DNA from: an uncultured Lysobacteraceae bacterium | GTDB lineage: Bacteria > Pseudomonadota > Gammaproteobacteria > Xanthomonadales > Rhodanobacteraceae | Assembly: GCA_946480705.1 (NCBI GenBank) | Contig: CAMLLF010000065.1 | Coordinates: 1 to 10,891, forward strand | Length of the DNA: 10,891 bases | Reading direction: 5' to 3' | Part shown: piece after piece, positions 1 to 6,804 of the stretch | How the letters are laid out: every line of letters starts with the position of its first letter | Position numbering within the stretch: position 1 is the first letter of the stretch | Made by a program: the position numbers and the translations under genes | The notes under the pieces: generated by a model | Database searches by the model: none | What the model was told of the DNA's origin: nothing | Seen by the model: only the letters and a program-made list of their open reading frames with translations

Positions 1-128
1 ACGGAAACGACTCTCCGACTACCGACCTAGTTAGGTCCGCCGGGATCAAGTTCAAGCCGCGGCCGCCGGCACGAGTGCCGCAGCCGGGCTCGCCCGCTGA
101 ACCGTAGCCCGCACGACGTCGCCGCCGC

Positions 129-1028
129 ATGAACGCTCCCTCCTCGCCGTACCGCGGCCGTTTTGCGCCGTCGCCGACCGGCGCGCTGCATTTCGGTTCG
201 CTCGTCGCCGCACTCGGCAGCTGGCTGCGCGCGAGACACGCAGGCGGCGCCTGGATCGTGCGCATCGAAGACCTCGATCCCCCGCGCGAAATCGCCGGGG
301 CGGCAAACGGCCAGCTCGCCGCACTGTCAGCCTTCGGCCTGGCTTCCGACGAACCCGTGATCTGGCAGCACGATCGTCACGACGCCTACGCCGCGGCGCT
401 GCAGCGGCTCGTCGCGGAGCGACGCGCCTTTGCGTGCTGGTGCAGCCGCACGGACCTGCAGCGCAGCGGCGGCCTGCACCGCAGCCCCTGCGTGGCCGCG
501 CCGGATGCCACGCGTGCGCCAGCCTGGCGACTGCGCGTCGACGACGAAACCATCGGCTTCGACGATGTCGTGCTCGGCCGGTACGAACAGCGCATCGCCG
601 AGGCCGTCGGCGATTTCGTGATACGCCGCGTCGAGGGCTATTTCGCCTATCAGCTCGCGGTCGTCGTCGACGATGCCGCGCAAGGCATCACCGAAGTCGT
701 ACGCGGCGCAGACCTCCTCGATTCGACGCCGCGACAGATCCTGCTGCAGCGCTGCCTCGCGCTGCCGACACCGGCCTATCTGCACCTGCCGCTCGCGCTC
801 GATGCGGACGGCCGCAAGCTCAGCAAGCAGGATCAGGCGCTGCCGATACGTCCCGACGATCCGTTGCCCGCGCTGCGCCGGGCGTTGACGTTTCTCGGCA
901 TTGCGCCGCAGCAATTGCAGGGTTTGCACACCGTCGACGCACTGCTGCGGCAGGCCGTCGCGGCATTCGATGTCTCCGCGATTCCGCGCGTCGGATCCAT
1001 TGTGCATATGCGTCATGGCTTGTCGTAG
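129..1028 (+). CDS. gluQ: Glutamyl-Q tRNA(Asp) synthetase (GluQRS)
   Basis: The 299-residue product is a truncated paralogue of glutamyl-tRNA synthetase. The family activates glutamate and attaches it to queuosine at position 34 of tRNA-Asp; it acts in the cytoplasm and lacks the anticodon-binding domain, which fits this length. Visible in the sequence are the class I signature RFAPSPTGALHFGS (residues 11-24, with HFGS as the HIGH box), IEDLDPPR (46-53), VRGADLLDSTPRQ (191-203) and the KLSKQ loop (230-234). A zinc-knuckle region has C103, C105 and C121, with His117 where E. coli GluQRS uses a tyrosine ligand. The ATG at 129 places the APSPTG motif at the usual distance from the N-terminus. 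No clear Shine-Dalgarno sequence precedes it. In many gammaproteobacteria gluQ follows dksA; the 128 bases upstream here show no recognisable dksA end. Family assignment is very secure. Confidence 0.96.
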   Translation: MNAPSSPYRGRFAPSPTGALHFGSLVAALGSWLRARHAGGAWIVRIEDLDPPREIAGAANGQLAALSAFGLASDEPVIWQHDRHDAYAAALQRLVAERRAFACWCSRTDLQRSGGLHRSPCVAAPDATRAPAWRLRVDDETIGFDDVVLGRYEQRIAEAVGDFVIRRVEGYFAYQLAVVVDDAAQGITEVVRGADLLDSTPRQILLQRCLALPTPAYLHLPLALDADGRKLSKQDQALPIRPDDPLPALRRALTFLGIAPQQLQGLHTVDALLRQAVAAFDVSAIPRVGSIVHMRHGLS

Positions 1029-1036
1029 CGCTTGTG

Positions 1037-1042
1037 TAGAAT
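1037..1042 (+). promoter_or_regulatory. Possible -10 box for phaB
   Basis: TAGAAT lies 9 bases after the gluQ stop and about 70 bases before the phaB ATG. No good -35 hexamer is found at 16-18 bp, and the preceding TG is one base out of place for an extended -10. It is the only -10-like sequence in the short gluQ-phaB gap. It could give phaB its own promoter, but read-through from gluQ is equally possible. Confidence 0.3.
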
Positions 1043-1114
1043 CGCGCGAAGTCCGCGTCGACGCGGCTTTCCCGCGTTGCGACGGATCACGACGACTAAA
1101 ACTGGGAGTGGAGC

Positions 1115-1855
1115 ATGACCTCACGCGTAGCCTTGGTGACGGGTGGTACGGGCGGTATCGGCACAGCGATCGTGCGCAAGTTGGCAGGGATGGGACACAA
1201 GGTCGCAACGAACTATCGTGACAAGGCACGCGCCACCGCGTGGCAGGAAGCGCTCAAGCGCGACGGCATCGACGTGGCGCTCGCCGCCGGCGACGTCGCC
1301 GATCCGGCCACGGCCGAGAGCATGGTCCGCGAAGTCGTCGACCAGCTCGGTCCGGTCGACATTCTCGTCAACAATGCCGGCATCACGCGCGACGGAACCT
1401 TCCACAAGATGTCGGCGATGCAGTGGCAGGAAGTCATCAACACGAATCTGAATTCCTGCTTCAACGTGACGCGCCCCGTCATCGACGGCATGCGCGACCG
1501 GAAGTGGGGCCGCATCATCCAGATCAGCTCCATCAACGGCCAGAAGGGTCAGTACGGCCAGGCGAACTACGCCGCGTCGAAGGCCGGCATGCATGGCTTC
1601 ACGATCTCGCTCGCGCAGGAGAACGCGAAGTTCGGCATCACCGTGAACACCGTGTCCCCGGGCTATGTCGCGACCGAGATGGTCATGGCGGTGCCCGAAG
1701 AAGTCCGCGCGAAGATTGCGGCGCAGATTCCGGTGGGTCGTCTGGGCAATCCCGACGAGATCGCCTATGCGGTCGGCTTCTTCATTCCGGACGAGGCTGC
1801 CTGGGTCACGGGTGCGAATCTGTCGATCAACGGCGGCCACTACATGGGCTGGTAA
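1115..1855 (+). CDS. phaB: Acetoacetyl-CoA reductase (PhaB, SDR family)
   Basis: This 246-residue short-chain dehydrogenase has the same length as Cupriavidus necator PhaB. The family reduces acetoacetyl-CoA to (R)-3-hydroxybutyryl-CoA for PHA synthesis. Features are the Rossmann glycine motif TGGTGGIG (9-16), NNAGITRD (86-93), N111, catalytic S139, Y152 and K156, and the PhaB-typical stretch NGQKGQYGQANY (141-152). VSPGYVATEMV (180-190) and the C-terminal SINGGHYMG also match. The residues after beta-strand 2 (ATNYRD, 31-36) are basic or neutral with no acidic residue, which suggests NADPH. A good Shine-Dalgarno GGGAG (1104-1108) lies 6 nt before the ATG. The gene sits between gluQ and phaR and is closed by a hairpin terminator. 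FabG is the main alternative, but the NGQKGQ-type stretch and the phaR neighbour favour PhaB. Confidence 0.93.
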   Translation: MTSRVALVTGGTGGIGTAIVRKLAGMGHKVATNYRDKARATAWQEALKRDGIDVALAAGDVADPATAESMVREVVDQLGPVDILVNNAGITRDGTFHKMSAMQWQEVINTNLNSCFNVTRPVIDGMRDRKWGRIIQISSINGQKGQYGQANYAASKAGMHGFTISLAQENAKFGITVNTVSPGYVATEMVMAVPEEVRAKIAAQIPVGRLGNPDEIAYAVGFFIPDEAAWVTGANLSINGGHYMGW

Positions 1856-1860
1856 CGCAC

Positions 1861-1898
1861 GCAGCGGAGCGGGGTGAAATGCCCCGCTCTGCCGCTTT
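1861..1898 (+). terminator. Rho-independent terminator after phaB
   Basis: Two 14-nt arms (1861-1874 and 1882-1895) pair around a 7-nt loop. The inner 8 bp, GAGCGGGG with CCCCGCTC, are perfect; the outer part has one G-T wobble and one A-C mismatch. Only three T residues follow (1896-1898), so the tail is weak. It starts 5 bases after the phaB stop and separates phaB from phaR. Confidence 0.65.
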
Positions 1899-1922
1899 GC
1901 AGCATACCTAGGCCAAAGGTAA

Positions 1923-1934
1923 TGCTGCGCAGCA
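1923..1934. promoter_or_regulatory. Palindrome upstream of phaR, possible PhaR operator
   Basis: TGCTGCGCAGCA is a perfect 12-bp palindrome about 28 bp upstream of the proposed phaR -10 element. PhaR proteins are known to bind TGC-rich sequences, including CTGC/GCAG half-sites, and to repress their own gene. Here the half-sites CTGC and GCAG abut with no spacer. The palindrome is visible directly; the operator role is inference. Confidence 0.35.
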
Positions 1935-1961
1935 ATCCGGCTGGTGCGCCGCCGCAAGCCG

Positions 1962-1970
1962 TGCTAGCTT
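1962..1970 (+). promoter_or_regulatory. Extended -10 promoter of phaR, probably leaderless
   Basis: TGCTAGCTT has the TG-n-TAnnnT form of an extended -10 element. Exactly 6 nt separate it from the phaR ATG, so transcription would begin at or next to the start codon. No Shine-Dalgarno sequence is present before phaR, which agrees with a leaderless message. The hexamer TAGCTT is only a moderate match to TATAAT, and no -35 box is evident. Confidence 0.45.
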
Positions 1971-1976
1971 CGCTGC

Positions 1977-2465
1977 ATGGCACAAGTCCGAGTCATCAAG
2001 AAGTACCCGAATCGTCGGCTCTACGACACCGAGATTTCGAGCTACATCACGCTGGAAGAAGTGCGCCAGCTCGTGGTCGACGGCGAAGAATTCGAAGTCC
2101 GCGACGCGAAGACCGGTGAAGAACTCACGCGTTCCGTGCTGCTGCAGATCATCGCCGAGCACGAGGAACGCGGCCAGCCGATGTTCACGACCCAGCTGCT
2201 GTCGCAGGTGATCCGCTTCTACGGCGATTCGCTGCAGGGTTTCATGGGCGGCTATCTCGAACGCAGCCTGCAGGTCTTCCTCGACCAGCAGCAGCAGTTC
2301 CGCAGCCAGCTCAACACGATGATGGGACAGACGCCCTGGTCGATGCTCAACGATCTGACCGAGCGCAACATGGACATGTGGAAATCCCTGCAACAGGGTT
2401 TCCTCAATGCCGCGACGAGCACGATGAAGGTCGCCGGCGGCAACAAGGACAAGGACAAGTCCTGA
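1977..2465 (+). CDS. phaR: Polyhydroxyalkanoate synthesis regulator PhaR (PhbF)
   Basis: This 162-residue protein has the two-part PhaR layout. The N-terminal PHA accumulation regulator DNA-binding domain (about residues 3-63) opens with the hallmark RVIKKYPNRRLYDT (5-18), followed by SSYITLEEVRQLV (21-33). The second part (about 68-112, MFTTQLLSQVIRFYGDSLQGF onward) is the PHB_acc region, followed by a polar, lysine-rich tail (GNKDKDKS). Known members repress phasin genes and their own gene and are released when they bind nascent PHA granules. This one lies between two PhaB-like reductases and has a TGC-rich palindrome upstream. The ATG at 1977 begins exactly at the conserved N-terminus and has no Shine-Dalgarno sequence. 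Assignment is secure; its targets are not seen here. Confidence 0.95.
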   Translation: MAQVRVIKKYPNRRLYDTEISSYITLEEVRQLVVDGEEFEVRDAKTGEELTRSVLLQIIAEHEERGQPMFTTQLLSQVIRFYGDSLQGFMGGYLERSLQVFLDQQQQFRSQLNTMMGQTPWSMLNDLTERNMDMWKSLQQGFLNAATSTMKVAGGNKDKDKS

Positions 2466-2563
2466 TCGCCCGGCGCGGCGAGGCCCGCGCCTTCACAACG
2501 ATGCGCGCCCACGCCGCTGCTGCGGCGCAATAGCTGCGCGCCTGCAGCATTTTCGGGGGAACC

Positions 2564-3310
2564 ATGAAGCAGCGCATCGCCGTCGTCAGCGGCGGCATCG
2601 GCGGACTCGGAACGGAAATCTGCCGCCATCTCGCCGTCGCCGGACACCGCGTCATCGCCGCCGATCTCGGCGTGCGGACCGAACGCATCGCGGCATTCCG
2701 CAACGAAGTGGCCGATCTCGGCGACGCGGTCACGTTCGAAGCGCTCGATATCGGCGACTTCGATGCCTGCGCCGGGCTGATCCGGCAGATCGAGGCAGAA
2801 CACGGCGGCGTGGACGTACTCGTCAATGCCGCCGGCATCACGCGCGACACGACGCTGCGCAAGATGAGCCAGGAGCAGTGGCACAGCGTACTCACCGTGA
2901 ATCTGGACGGCGTGTTCAACCTGTGCCGCAATGCGATCGAAGGCATGTGCGCGCGAGGCTTCGGCCGCATCGTCAATATCTCGTCGGTCAACGGCCAGAC
3001 CGGCCAGTTCGGCCAGACGAACTACGCCGCCGCCAAGGCCGGCATGCACGGATTCACGATGGCCCTTGCGCGCGAAGTCGCGCGCAAGGGCGTGACCGTC
3101 AACAGCGTGTCGCCGGGCTACTGCGAGACCGCGATGGTCATGCAGATAGCGCCTGAGATCCGCGAACAGATCATTGCGGACGTACCGGTCGGACGCCTCG
3201 GCAAACCCTCGGAAATCGCACGCGTCGTCACGTTCCTCGTGGCGCCGGACTCGAGCTTCATCACCGGCGCGAACATTCCGGTGAACGGCGGGTACTTCAT
3301 GGATTTCTGA
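2564..3310 (+). CDS. Second PhaB-like acetoacetyl-CoA reductase (SDR)
   Basis: This 248-residue short-chain dehydrogenase is clearly paralogous to the phaB gene at 1115. It has the glycine motif GGIGGLG (10-16), VNAAGITRD (88-96), N113, catalytic S141, Y154 and K158, and the PhaB-typical NGQTGQFGQTNY (143-154). VSPGYCETAMV (182-192) and NGGYFMDF at the C-terminus complete the match. The likely reaction is reduction of acetoacetyl-CoA or another 3-ketoacyl-CoA to the (R)-3-hydroxy form. Asp34 at the end of beta-strand 2 (VIAADLG) is the usual mark of NADH preference in classical SDRs, unlike the first copy. A strong GGGGGA lies 3 nt before the ATG. The gene follows phaR by 98 bp, has no T-tailed hairpin before it and could be co-transcribed. 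A FabG-like role cannot be excluded. Confidence 0.88.
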   Translation: MKQRIAVVSGGIGGLGTEICRHLAVAGHRVIAADLGVRTERIAAFRNEVADLGDAVTFEALDIGDFDACAGLIRQIEAEHGGVDVLVNAAGITRDTTLRKMSQEQWHSVLTVNLDGVFNLCRNAIEGMCARGFGRIVNISSVNGQTGQFGQTNYAAAKAGMHGFTMALAREVARKGVTVNSVSPGYCETAMVMQIAPEIREQIIADVPVGRLGKPSEIARVVTFLVAPDSSFITGANIPVNGGYFMDF

Positions 3311-3371
3311 AGCACGAGTTCCCGGGGCGCTGCGACGCCACGGCGCCGCACGCCGAGCGCCGCGTCCGGCA

Positions 3372-3971
3372 CTACCAGATCAGGTCCGCCGGCACGTCAT
3401 CCTCGACCGGCGCATTCGGGTCGACGAGCAGTACGAGCGCTTCGCCCCAAACATTCTTGACCTCTGCACCGACGTCCGAGCCGACGATCAGGTAACGGCC
3501 GTTCTGCTGCACGATCGCGAGTTCGCCGCGATTGAGCGCCGCGAGCTGGTCCTGCGTACAGTAGACGCGGCGGATCTTGCCGCCGTGTTCGAAATGCCGG
3601 GCGTGCTCCGCGTCGGCGACATTGAGCGCCTTGCCGTTCAACAGCCTCGCGAGCTTGTCCTTGCGTTCGCGCTTCTCGCGCGCCTTCTGCTCCGCTTCGC
3701 GCTGCGCGCGCTCGCGTTCTTCGCGCTCGGTGCGAGCGCGCAGCGCATAGGCCTGCGCCAGATCGGGCTCGCCGCCGCCCTGCGGTCTGGCCGGGCCGCC
3801 GCGGTGGCCGTCGCCCCGCGCCGGCGGCTTGCCCTGCGGCGGACGAGGCCCCGGCCGCGCATCGCTGCGCGCCGGCTTGCCGCCCGCGCCTTTGGGCTCG
3901 GGCTTGGCCTCGGCCTTCAGTTTCTGTACGAGTCCACTCTTCAACAACTGGTCACGCAGGGAATCGGCCAT
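3372..3971 (-). CDS. yaiL: DUF2058 (YaiL-type) protein
   Basis: The 199-residue product matches the DUF2058/YaiL family, whose function is unknown to me. The N-terminus (LRDQLLKSGLVQKLKAEAK, 5-23) is the family's opening helix. Residues about 22-70 form a Pro/Gly/Arg-rich, basic, probably disordered stretch. Residues 78-108 are a charged helix rich in Arg, Glu and Lys that looks coiled-coil. The conserved domain (about 110-199) includes KIRRVYCTQDQLAALNRGELAI and ends in PADLIW, comparable to the DDLMW end of E. coli YaiL. It is soluble, with no signal or membrane segment. It lies 42 nt downstream of slyX on the same strand and is probably the last gene of the ugd-gmd-slyX operon. It converges with the second phaB-like gene across a 61-bp gap that lacks a convincing terminator. 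Confidence 0.88.
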   Translation of the reverse strand: MADSLRDQLLKSGLVQKLKAEAKPEPKGAGGKPARSDARPGPRPPQGKPPARGDGHRGGPARPQGGGEPDLAQAYALRARTEREERERAQREAEQKAREKRERKDKLARLLNGKALNVADAEHARHFEHGGKIRRVYCTQDQLAALNRGELAIVQQNGRYLIVGSDVGAEVKNVWGEALVLLVDPNAPVEDDVPADLIW

Positions 3972-4013
3972 GACGGATCTTCAGGTACGAACGACGGCGA
4001 AAGACGGACGGAA

Positions 4014-4235
4014 TCAATAATGCGGCGGCGGCGGCTCGGTCGCCGGATCGTGGCTCAGACTCGAGCGCACGGCGCCGAGTTCGCTGCGCAGGCGGCGGAA
4101 TTCGTCGCGCATGTCGCCGATCAGGCGATCGTGGCCGGACACGGCGCGGTTGAGCACGGCGACCGTGTCTTCGAGGAAGGCGAAGCGCACTTCGAGCTCG
4201 GTCAGGCGTTCTTCGAGGCTTGCGGGCAGGGACAT
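4014..4235 (-). CDS. slyX: SlyX family protein
   Basis: This small protein of 73 residues has the SlyX form. A long heptad-type helix (about 6-60; LEERLTELEVRFAFLEDTVAVLN and onward) is followed by a short tail ending in the family's characteristic PPPPHY. It is predicted to be a cytoplasmic coiled coil; the biochemical function of the family is not established. The ATG lies one base after the gmd stop codon (TGAcATG on the minus strand). It has no independent Shine-Dalgarno sequence of note, so translation is probably coupled to gmd. The gene is short but its identity is clear from both ends. Confidence 0.92.
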   Translation of the reverse strand: MSLPASLEERLTELEVRFAFLEDTVAVLNRAVSGHDRLIGDMRDEFRRLRSELGAVRSSLSHDPATEPPPPHY

Positions 4236-4236
4236 G

Positions 4237-5361
4237 TCAGACCAGCTTTTCGATCAGGTGGCGGCCGTGGCGCGATCCTACCAGCCCCTGCGTCTCGCGT
4301 TCGGCCAGACGCCGGTCGGCTTCGGCCATTTCGGCGACGAGAGACGAAAAATCCGTATGCGGCGTCCAACCGAGTTCGCGCCGGGCGAGCGAGGCGTCGC
4401 CGACCAGCGTGTCGACCTCGGCGGGCCGGAAATAGCGCGGGTGGATGCGCACGATCGTCTCGCCGCCGCGCAGACGGCTGCCGGCGAGGCCGCAGCGCAC
4501 GACGCGCGCGTGTTCCTCGGCGCCCTCCCCGCTGAACTGAAGTTCGAGATCGAGCGAGCGCGCGGCGAGCTCGACGAATTCGCGCACGGTGTGCTGTTGC
4601 CCGGTCGCGATCACGTAGTCGCGCGGCGAGGGCTGCTGCAGCATCAGCCACTGCGCCTGCACGTAGTCGCGCGCGTGTCCCCAGTCGCGGCGCGCATCGA
4701 GATTGCCCAGGTAGACGCAACTCTGCAGGCCATAGGCGCAGCGTGCGAGGCCGCGTGTGATCTTGCGCGTCACGAACGTCTCGCCGCGCAGCGGCGATTC
4801 GTGGTTGAACAGGATGCCGCTGCACGCGTAAAGACCGTAGGCCTCGCGATAGTTCTGTGTGATCCAGTGCGCGTAGAGCTTCGCCACGCCGTAGGGCGAA
4901 CGCGGGTGGAACGGCGTCGCTTCGGTCTGCGGCGTCTCGCGCACCTGGCCGAAGAGTTCGGAGGTCGAGGCCTGGTAGAACCGCGTCTGCCCCTCGAGGC
5001 CGAGAATCCGGATCGCTTCGAGCAGACGCAGCGTGCCGAGCGCATCGGAATTCGCCGTGAATTCGGGTTCTTCGAACGACACCGCGACGTGACTCTGCGC
5101 GCCGAGGTTGTAGATCTCGTCGGGGCGTACGAGCTGCACGACGCGCAGCAGGCTCAACGAATCGGTGAGGTCGCCATAGTGCAGATGCACCTTCGGCACG
5201 GCCTCGTCGAGTTCGTGATACAGATGATCGATGCGCTCGGAATTGAACGACGACGTGCGTCGCTTGATGCCGTGCACTTCGTAGCCTTTGCCGAGCAGCA
5301 GTTCGGCCAGATAGGCGCCGTCCTGGCCGGTGATACCCGTGATCAACGCCCGCTTGGACAC
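4237..5361 (-). CDS. gmd: GDP-mannose 4,6-dehydratase
   Basis: The product (374 residues from a GTG start) is an extended SDR that converts GDP-mannose to GDP-4-keto-6-deoxymannose, the precursor of GDP-fucose, GDP-rhamnose and related sugars for surface polysaccharides. Visible are the NADP-binding [11 protein letters not shown] (5-15), [16 protein letters not shown] (33-48), the STSE motif with T133 and E135, and Y157-x3-K161. [11 protein letters not shown] (224-234) and [15 protein letters not shown] (308-322) also fit. GTG at 5361 is chosen because VSKRALITG aligns with the MSKVALITG start of E. coli Gmd, and a GGTGGGGG-type ribosome site precedes it. An ATG at 5532 in the same frame would add an unrelated 57-residue extension inside ugd. 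The gene is 40 nt from ugd and 1 nt from slyX. No GDP-fucose synthase or other GDP-sugar enzyme follows. Confidence 0.95.
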   Translation of the reverse strand: MSKRALITGITGQDGAYLAELLLGKGYEVHGIKRRTSSFNSERIDHLYHELDEAVPKVHLHYGDLTDSLSLLRVVQLVRPDEIYNLGAQSHVAVSFEEPEFTANSDALGTLRLLEAIRILGLEGQTRFYQASTSELFGQVRETPQTEATPFHPRSPYGVAKLYAHWITQNYREAYGLYACSGILFNHESPLRGETFVTRKITRGLARCAYGLQSCVYLGNLDARRDWGHARDYVQAQWLMLQQPSPRDYVIATGQQHTVREFVELAARSLDLELQFSGEGAEEHARVVRCGLAGSRLRGGETIVRIHPRYFRPAEVDTLVGDASLARRELGWTPHTDFSSLVAEMAEADRRLAERETQGLVGSRHGRHLIEKLV

Positions 5362-5365
5362 GCTG

Positions 5366-5380
5366 CCCCCACCTTCTCCG
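5366..5380 (-). promoter_or_regulatory. Ribosome binding site deciding the gmd GTG start
   Basis: On the minus strand the sequence GGAGAAGGTGGGGG ends 4 nt before the GTG at 5361. It lies in the ugd-gmd gap and supports the GTG start over any longer in-frame reading that would begin inside ugd. Confidence 0.6.
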
Positions 5381-5401
5381 GTCGGCACGACTGTCGATGC
5401 C

Positions 5402-6742
5402 TCAATGACGCGCGACGCTGCGGCCGCGACCGATGCCGTAATAGGCGATGCCGGCCGCCTCGACGGTCGCCGGGTCGTAGATGTTGCGGCCGTCGAAGAT
5501 GACGGCGTGCTTGAGTCGCGCGGCGAGTGCACGGAAATCCGGGCTGCGGAACGCTTTCCACTCGGTGACCACGATCAGCGCATCGGCCCCGTCGAGCGCC
5601 TGCTGCGCCTGCTCGCAGATCGTCAGGTCGCCGCGAACGCCGAAAACATGACGCGCTTCCTCGCGTGCTTCCGGATCGTAGGCGCGCACGCGCGCGCCTG
5701 CGTTCCAGAGGTGTTCGAGCAGGCGCCGGCTCGGCGCCTCGCGCATGTCGTCGGTGTTCGGCTTGAACGCGAGACCCCAGACCGCGAACGTGCGTCCGCT
5801 GAGTTCACCGCCGAAATGCGCCGAGACGAGTTCGAACAGACGATTCTTCTGCGCGTCGTTGACGCGCTCCACCGACTGCAGCAACTGGGCGTCGTAGCCA
5901 TGCGCGCGCGCGATGCGGTCGAGCGCCTGCACGTCCTTCGGAAAGCACGAACCGCCGTAGCCCGCGCCGGGATAGATGAAGTGATAGCCGATGCGCGGAT
6001 CCGAACCGATGCCGTGGCGCACGAGCTCGATGTCGGCACCGACGCGCTCGGCGATGTTCGCCATCTCGTTCATGAAGCTGATCTTGGTCGCCAGCATCGC
6101 GTTGGCTGCGTACTTGGTCAGCTCGGCCGAGCGCACGTCCATGAGCACGATGCGATCGTGGTTGCGATTGAACGGCGCATAGAGGCGGCGCAGCAGTGCG
6201 ATGGCCGCCGGGCTGTCGCTGCCGACGACGATGCGGTCGGGGCGCATGCAGTCGTTGACCGCATCGCCTTCCTTGAGGAATTCGGGATTGGAAACGACGT
6301 CGAAGCCGATGGAAACGCCGCGTTCGGCCAGCACGGCCGCAATGCATTCGCGCACGCGGTCGGCGGTGCCGACGGGCACAGTCGACTTGTTGACGACGAC
6401 GCTCGCGGCGCCGAGATGACGGCCGATCGTGCGCGCGACGGCGAGCACGTGGGTCAGGTCCGCGCTGCCGTCCTCGCCCGGCGGCGTGCCGACGGCAATG
6501 AAGATGATGTCGCCATGAGCGATCGCCGGCGCCGGATCGGTCGTGAACGCGAGACGGCCTGCGGCATGGTTGGCGACCACGAGTTCTTCGAGACCCGGTT
6601 CGTAGATCGGGATCTCGCCGCGGTTCAGACGCGCGATCTTGTCGGCATCGACATCGACGCAGACCACCGTGTTGCCCATTTCCGCCAGACAGGTGCCGGT
6701 GACGAGACCGACGTAACCAGTGCCGAAAACGGTAACGTTCAT
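5402..6742 (-). CDS. ugd: UDP-glucose 6-dehydrogenase
   Basis: This 446-residue enzyme oxidises UDP-glucose to UDP-glucuronate with two NAD+, supplying uronic acid units for capsule, exopolysaccharide or LPS. The N-terminal NAD domain opens with [16 protein letters not shown], with GTGYVG at 7-12. [13 protein letters not shown] (118-130), [12 protein letters not shown] (151-162), K210 and N214 lie in the central region, and the catalytic cysteine C266 is in [10 protein letters not shown] (261-270). The C-terminal UDP-binding domain contains [17 protein letters not shown] (322-338). The length is typical of the bacterial enzyme. ATG at 6742 directly begins the first beta strand, and AGGGA lies 10 nt upstream. 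It is the first gene of the minus-strand run, with its own promoter past the fkpA terminator. Confidence 0.96.
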   Translation of the reverse strand: MNVTVFGTGYVGLVTGTCLAEMGNTVVCVDVDADKIARLNRGEIPIYEPGLEELVVANHAAGRLAFTTDPAPAIAHGDIIFIAVGTPPGEDGSADLTHVLAVARTIGRHLGAASVVVNKSTVPVGTADRVRECIAAVLAERGVSIGFDVVSNPEFLKEGDAVNDCMRPDRIVVGSDSPAAIALLRRLYAPFNRNHDRIVLMDVRSAELTKYAANAMLATKISFMNEMANIAERVGADIELVRHGIGSDPRIGYHFIYPGAGYGGSCFPKDVQALDRIARAHGYDAQLLQSVERVNDAQKNRLFELVSAHFGGELSGRTFAVWGLAFKPNTDDMREAPSRRLLEHLWNAGARVRAYDPEAREEARHVFGVRGDLTICEQAQQALDGADALIVVTEWKAFRSPDFRALAARLKHAVIFDGRNIYDPATVEAAGIAYYGIGRGRSVARH

Positions 6743-6770
6743 GCGCGGCCAATCCCTGTGAAAACGCGGA

Positions 6771-6779
6771 ATTCTAGCA
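6771..6779 (-). promoter_or_regulatory. Extended -10 promoter of ugd
   Basis: On the minus strand TGCTAGAAT gives an extended -10 (TG-n-TAGAAT) about 28 bp before the ugd ATG. This leaves a short leader with an AGGGA ribosome site. It lies downstream of the fkpA terminator, so the ugd operon is probably transcribed independently. No TTGACA-like -35 is seen; its place is taken by a palindrome. Confidence 0.6.
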
Positions 6780-6780
6780 T

Positions 6781-6798
6781 CGGCGCGCTACCGCGCCG
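6781..6798. repeat. 18-bp palindrome over the ugd -35 region
   Basis: Two perfect 7-nt arms, CGGCGCG and CGCGCCG, flank a 4-nt centre (CTAC). The palindrome begins 2 bp upstream of the TGCTAGAAT element and covers the spacer and the expected -35 position of the ugd promoter. It lies upstream of the predicted transcription start, so it is more likely a DNA-level element (operator) than an RNA hairpin of the ugd leader. No T-run accompanies it. Confidence 0.4.
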
Positions 6799-6804
6799 GC
6801 AACG

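Noticed and set aside
1..107. An open frame entering from the left edge (frame 3), possibly the end of an upstream gene, ending at a TAG at 105-107.
   Set aside because: The 34 residues are Pro/Arg-rich and match nothing I recognise. The other two plus-strand frames stop by base 33, so no upstream gene can be supported.
2473..2492. A GC stem after phaR (GGCGCGG with CCGCGCC, 6-nt loop) as a terminator.
   Set aside because: Only two T residues follow and the stem is 7 bp. In DNA this GC-rich such stems are common, so I do not call it.
3326..3361. GGCGCT/AGCGCC inverted repeat in the convergent gap between the second phaB-like gene and yaiL as a bidirectional terminator.
   Set aside because: The arms are only 6 bp around a 24-nt interior and there is no T-run on either strand.
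4111..5502. A 463-codon plus-strand open frame opposite gmd and slyX.
   Set aside because: It has no recognisable domain and overlaps clear minus-strand genes, so it is a composition effect.
5362..5532. An N-terminal extension of gmd from an ATG at 5532.
   Set aside because: It would overlap the end of ugd and add 57 residues of unrelated low-complexity sequence. The GTG at 5361 matches the known family N-terminus and has a ribosome site.
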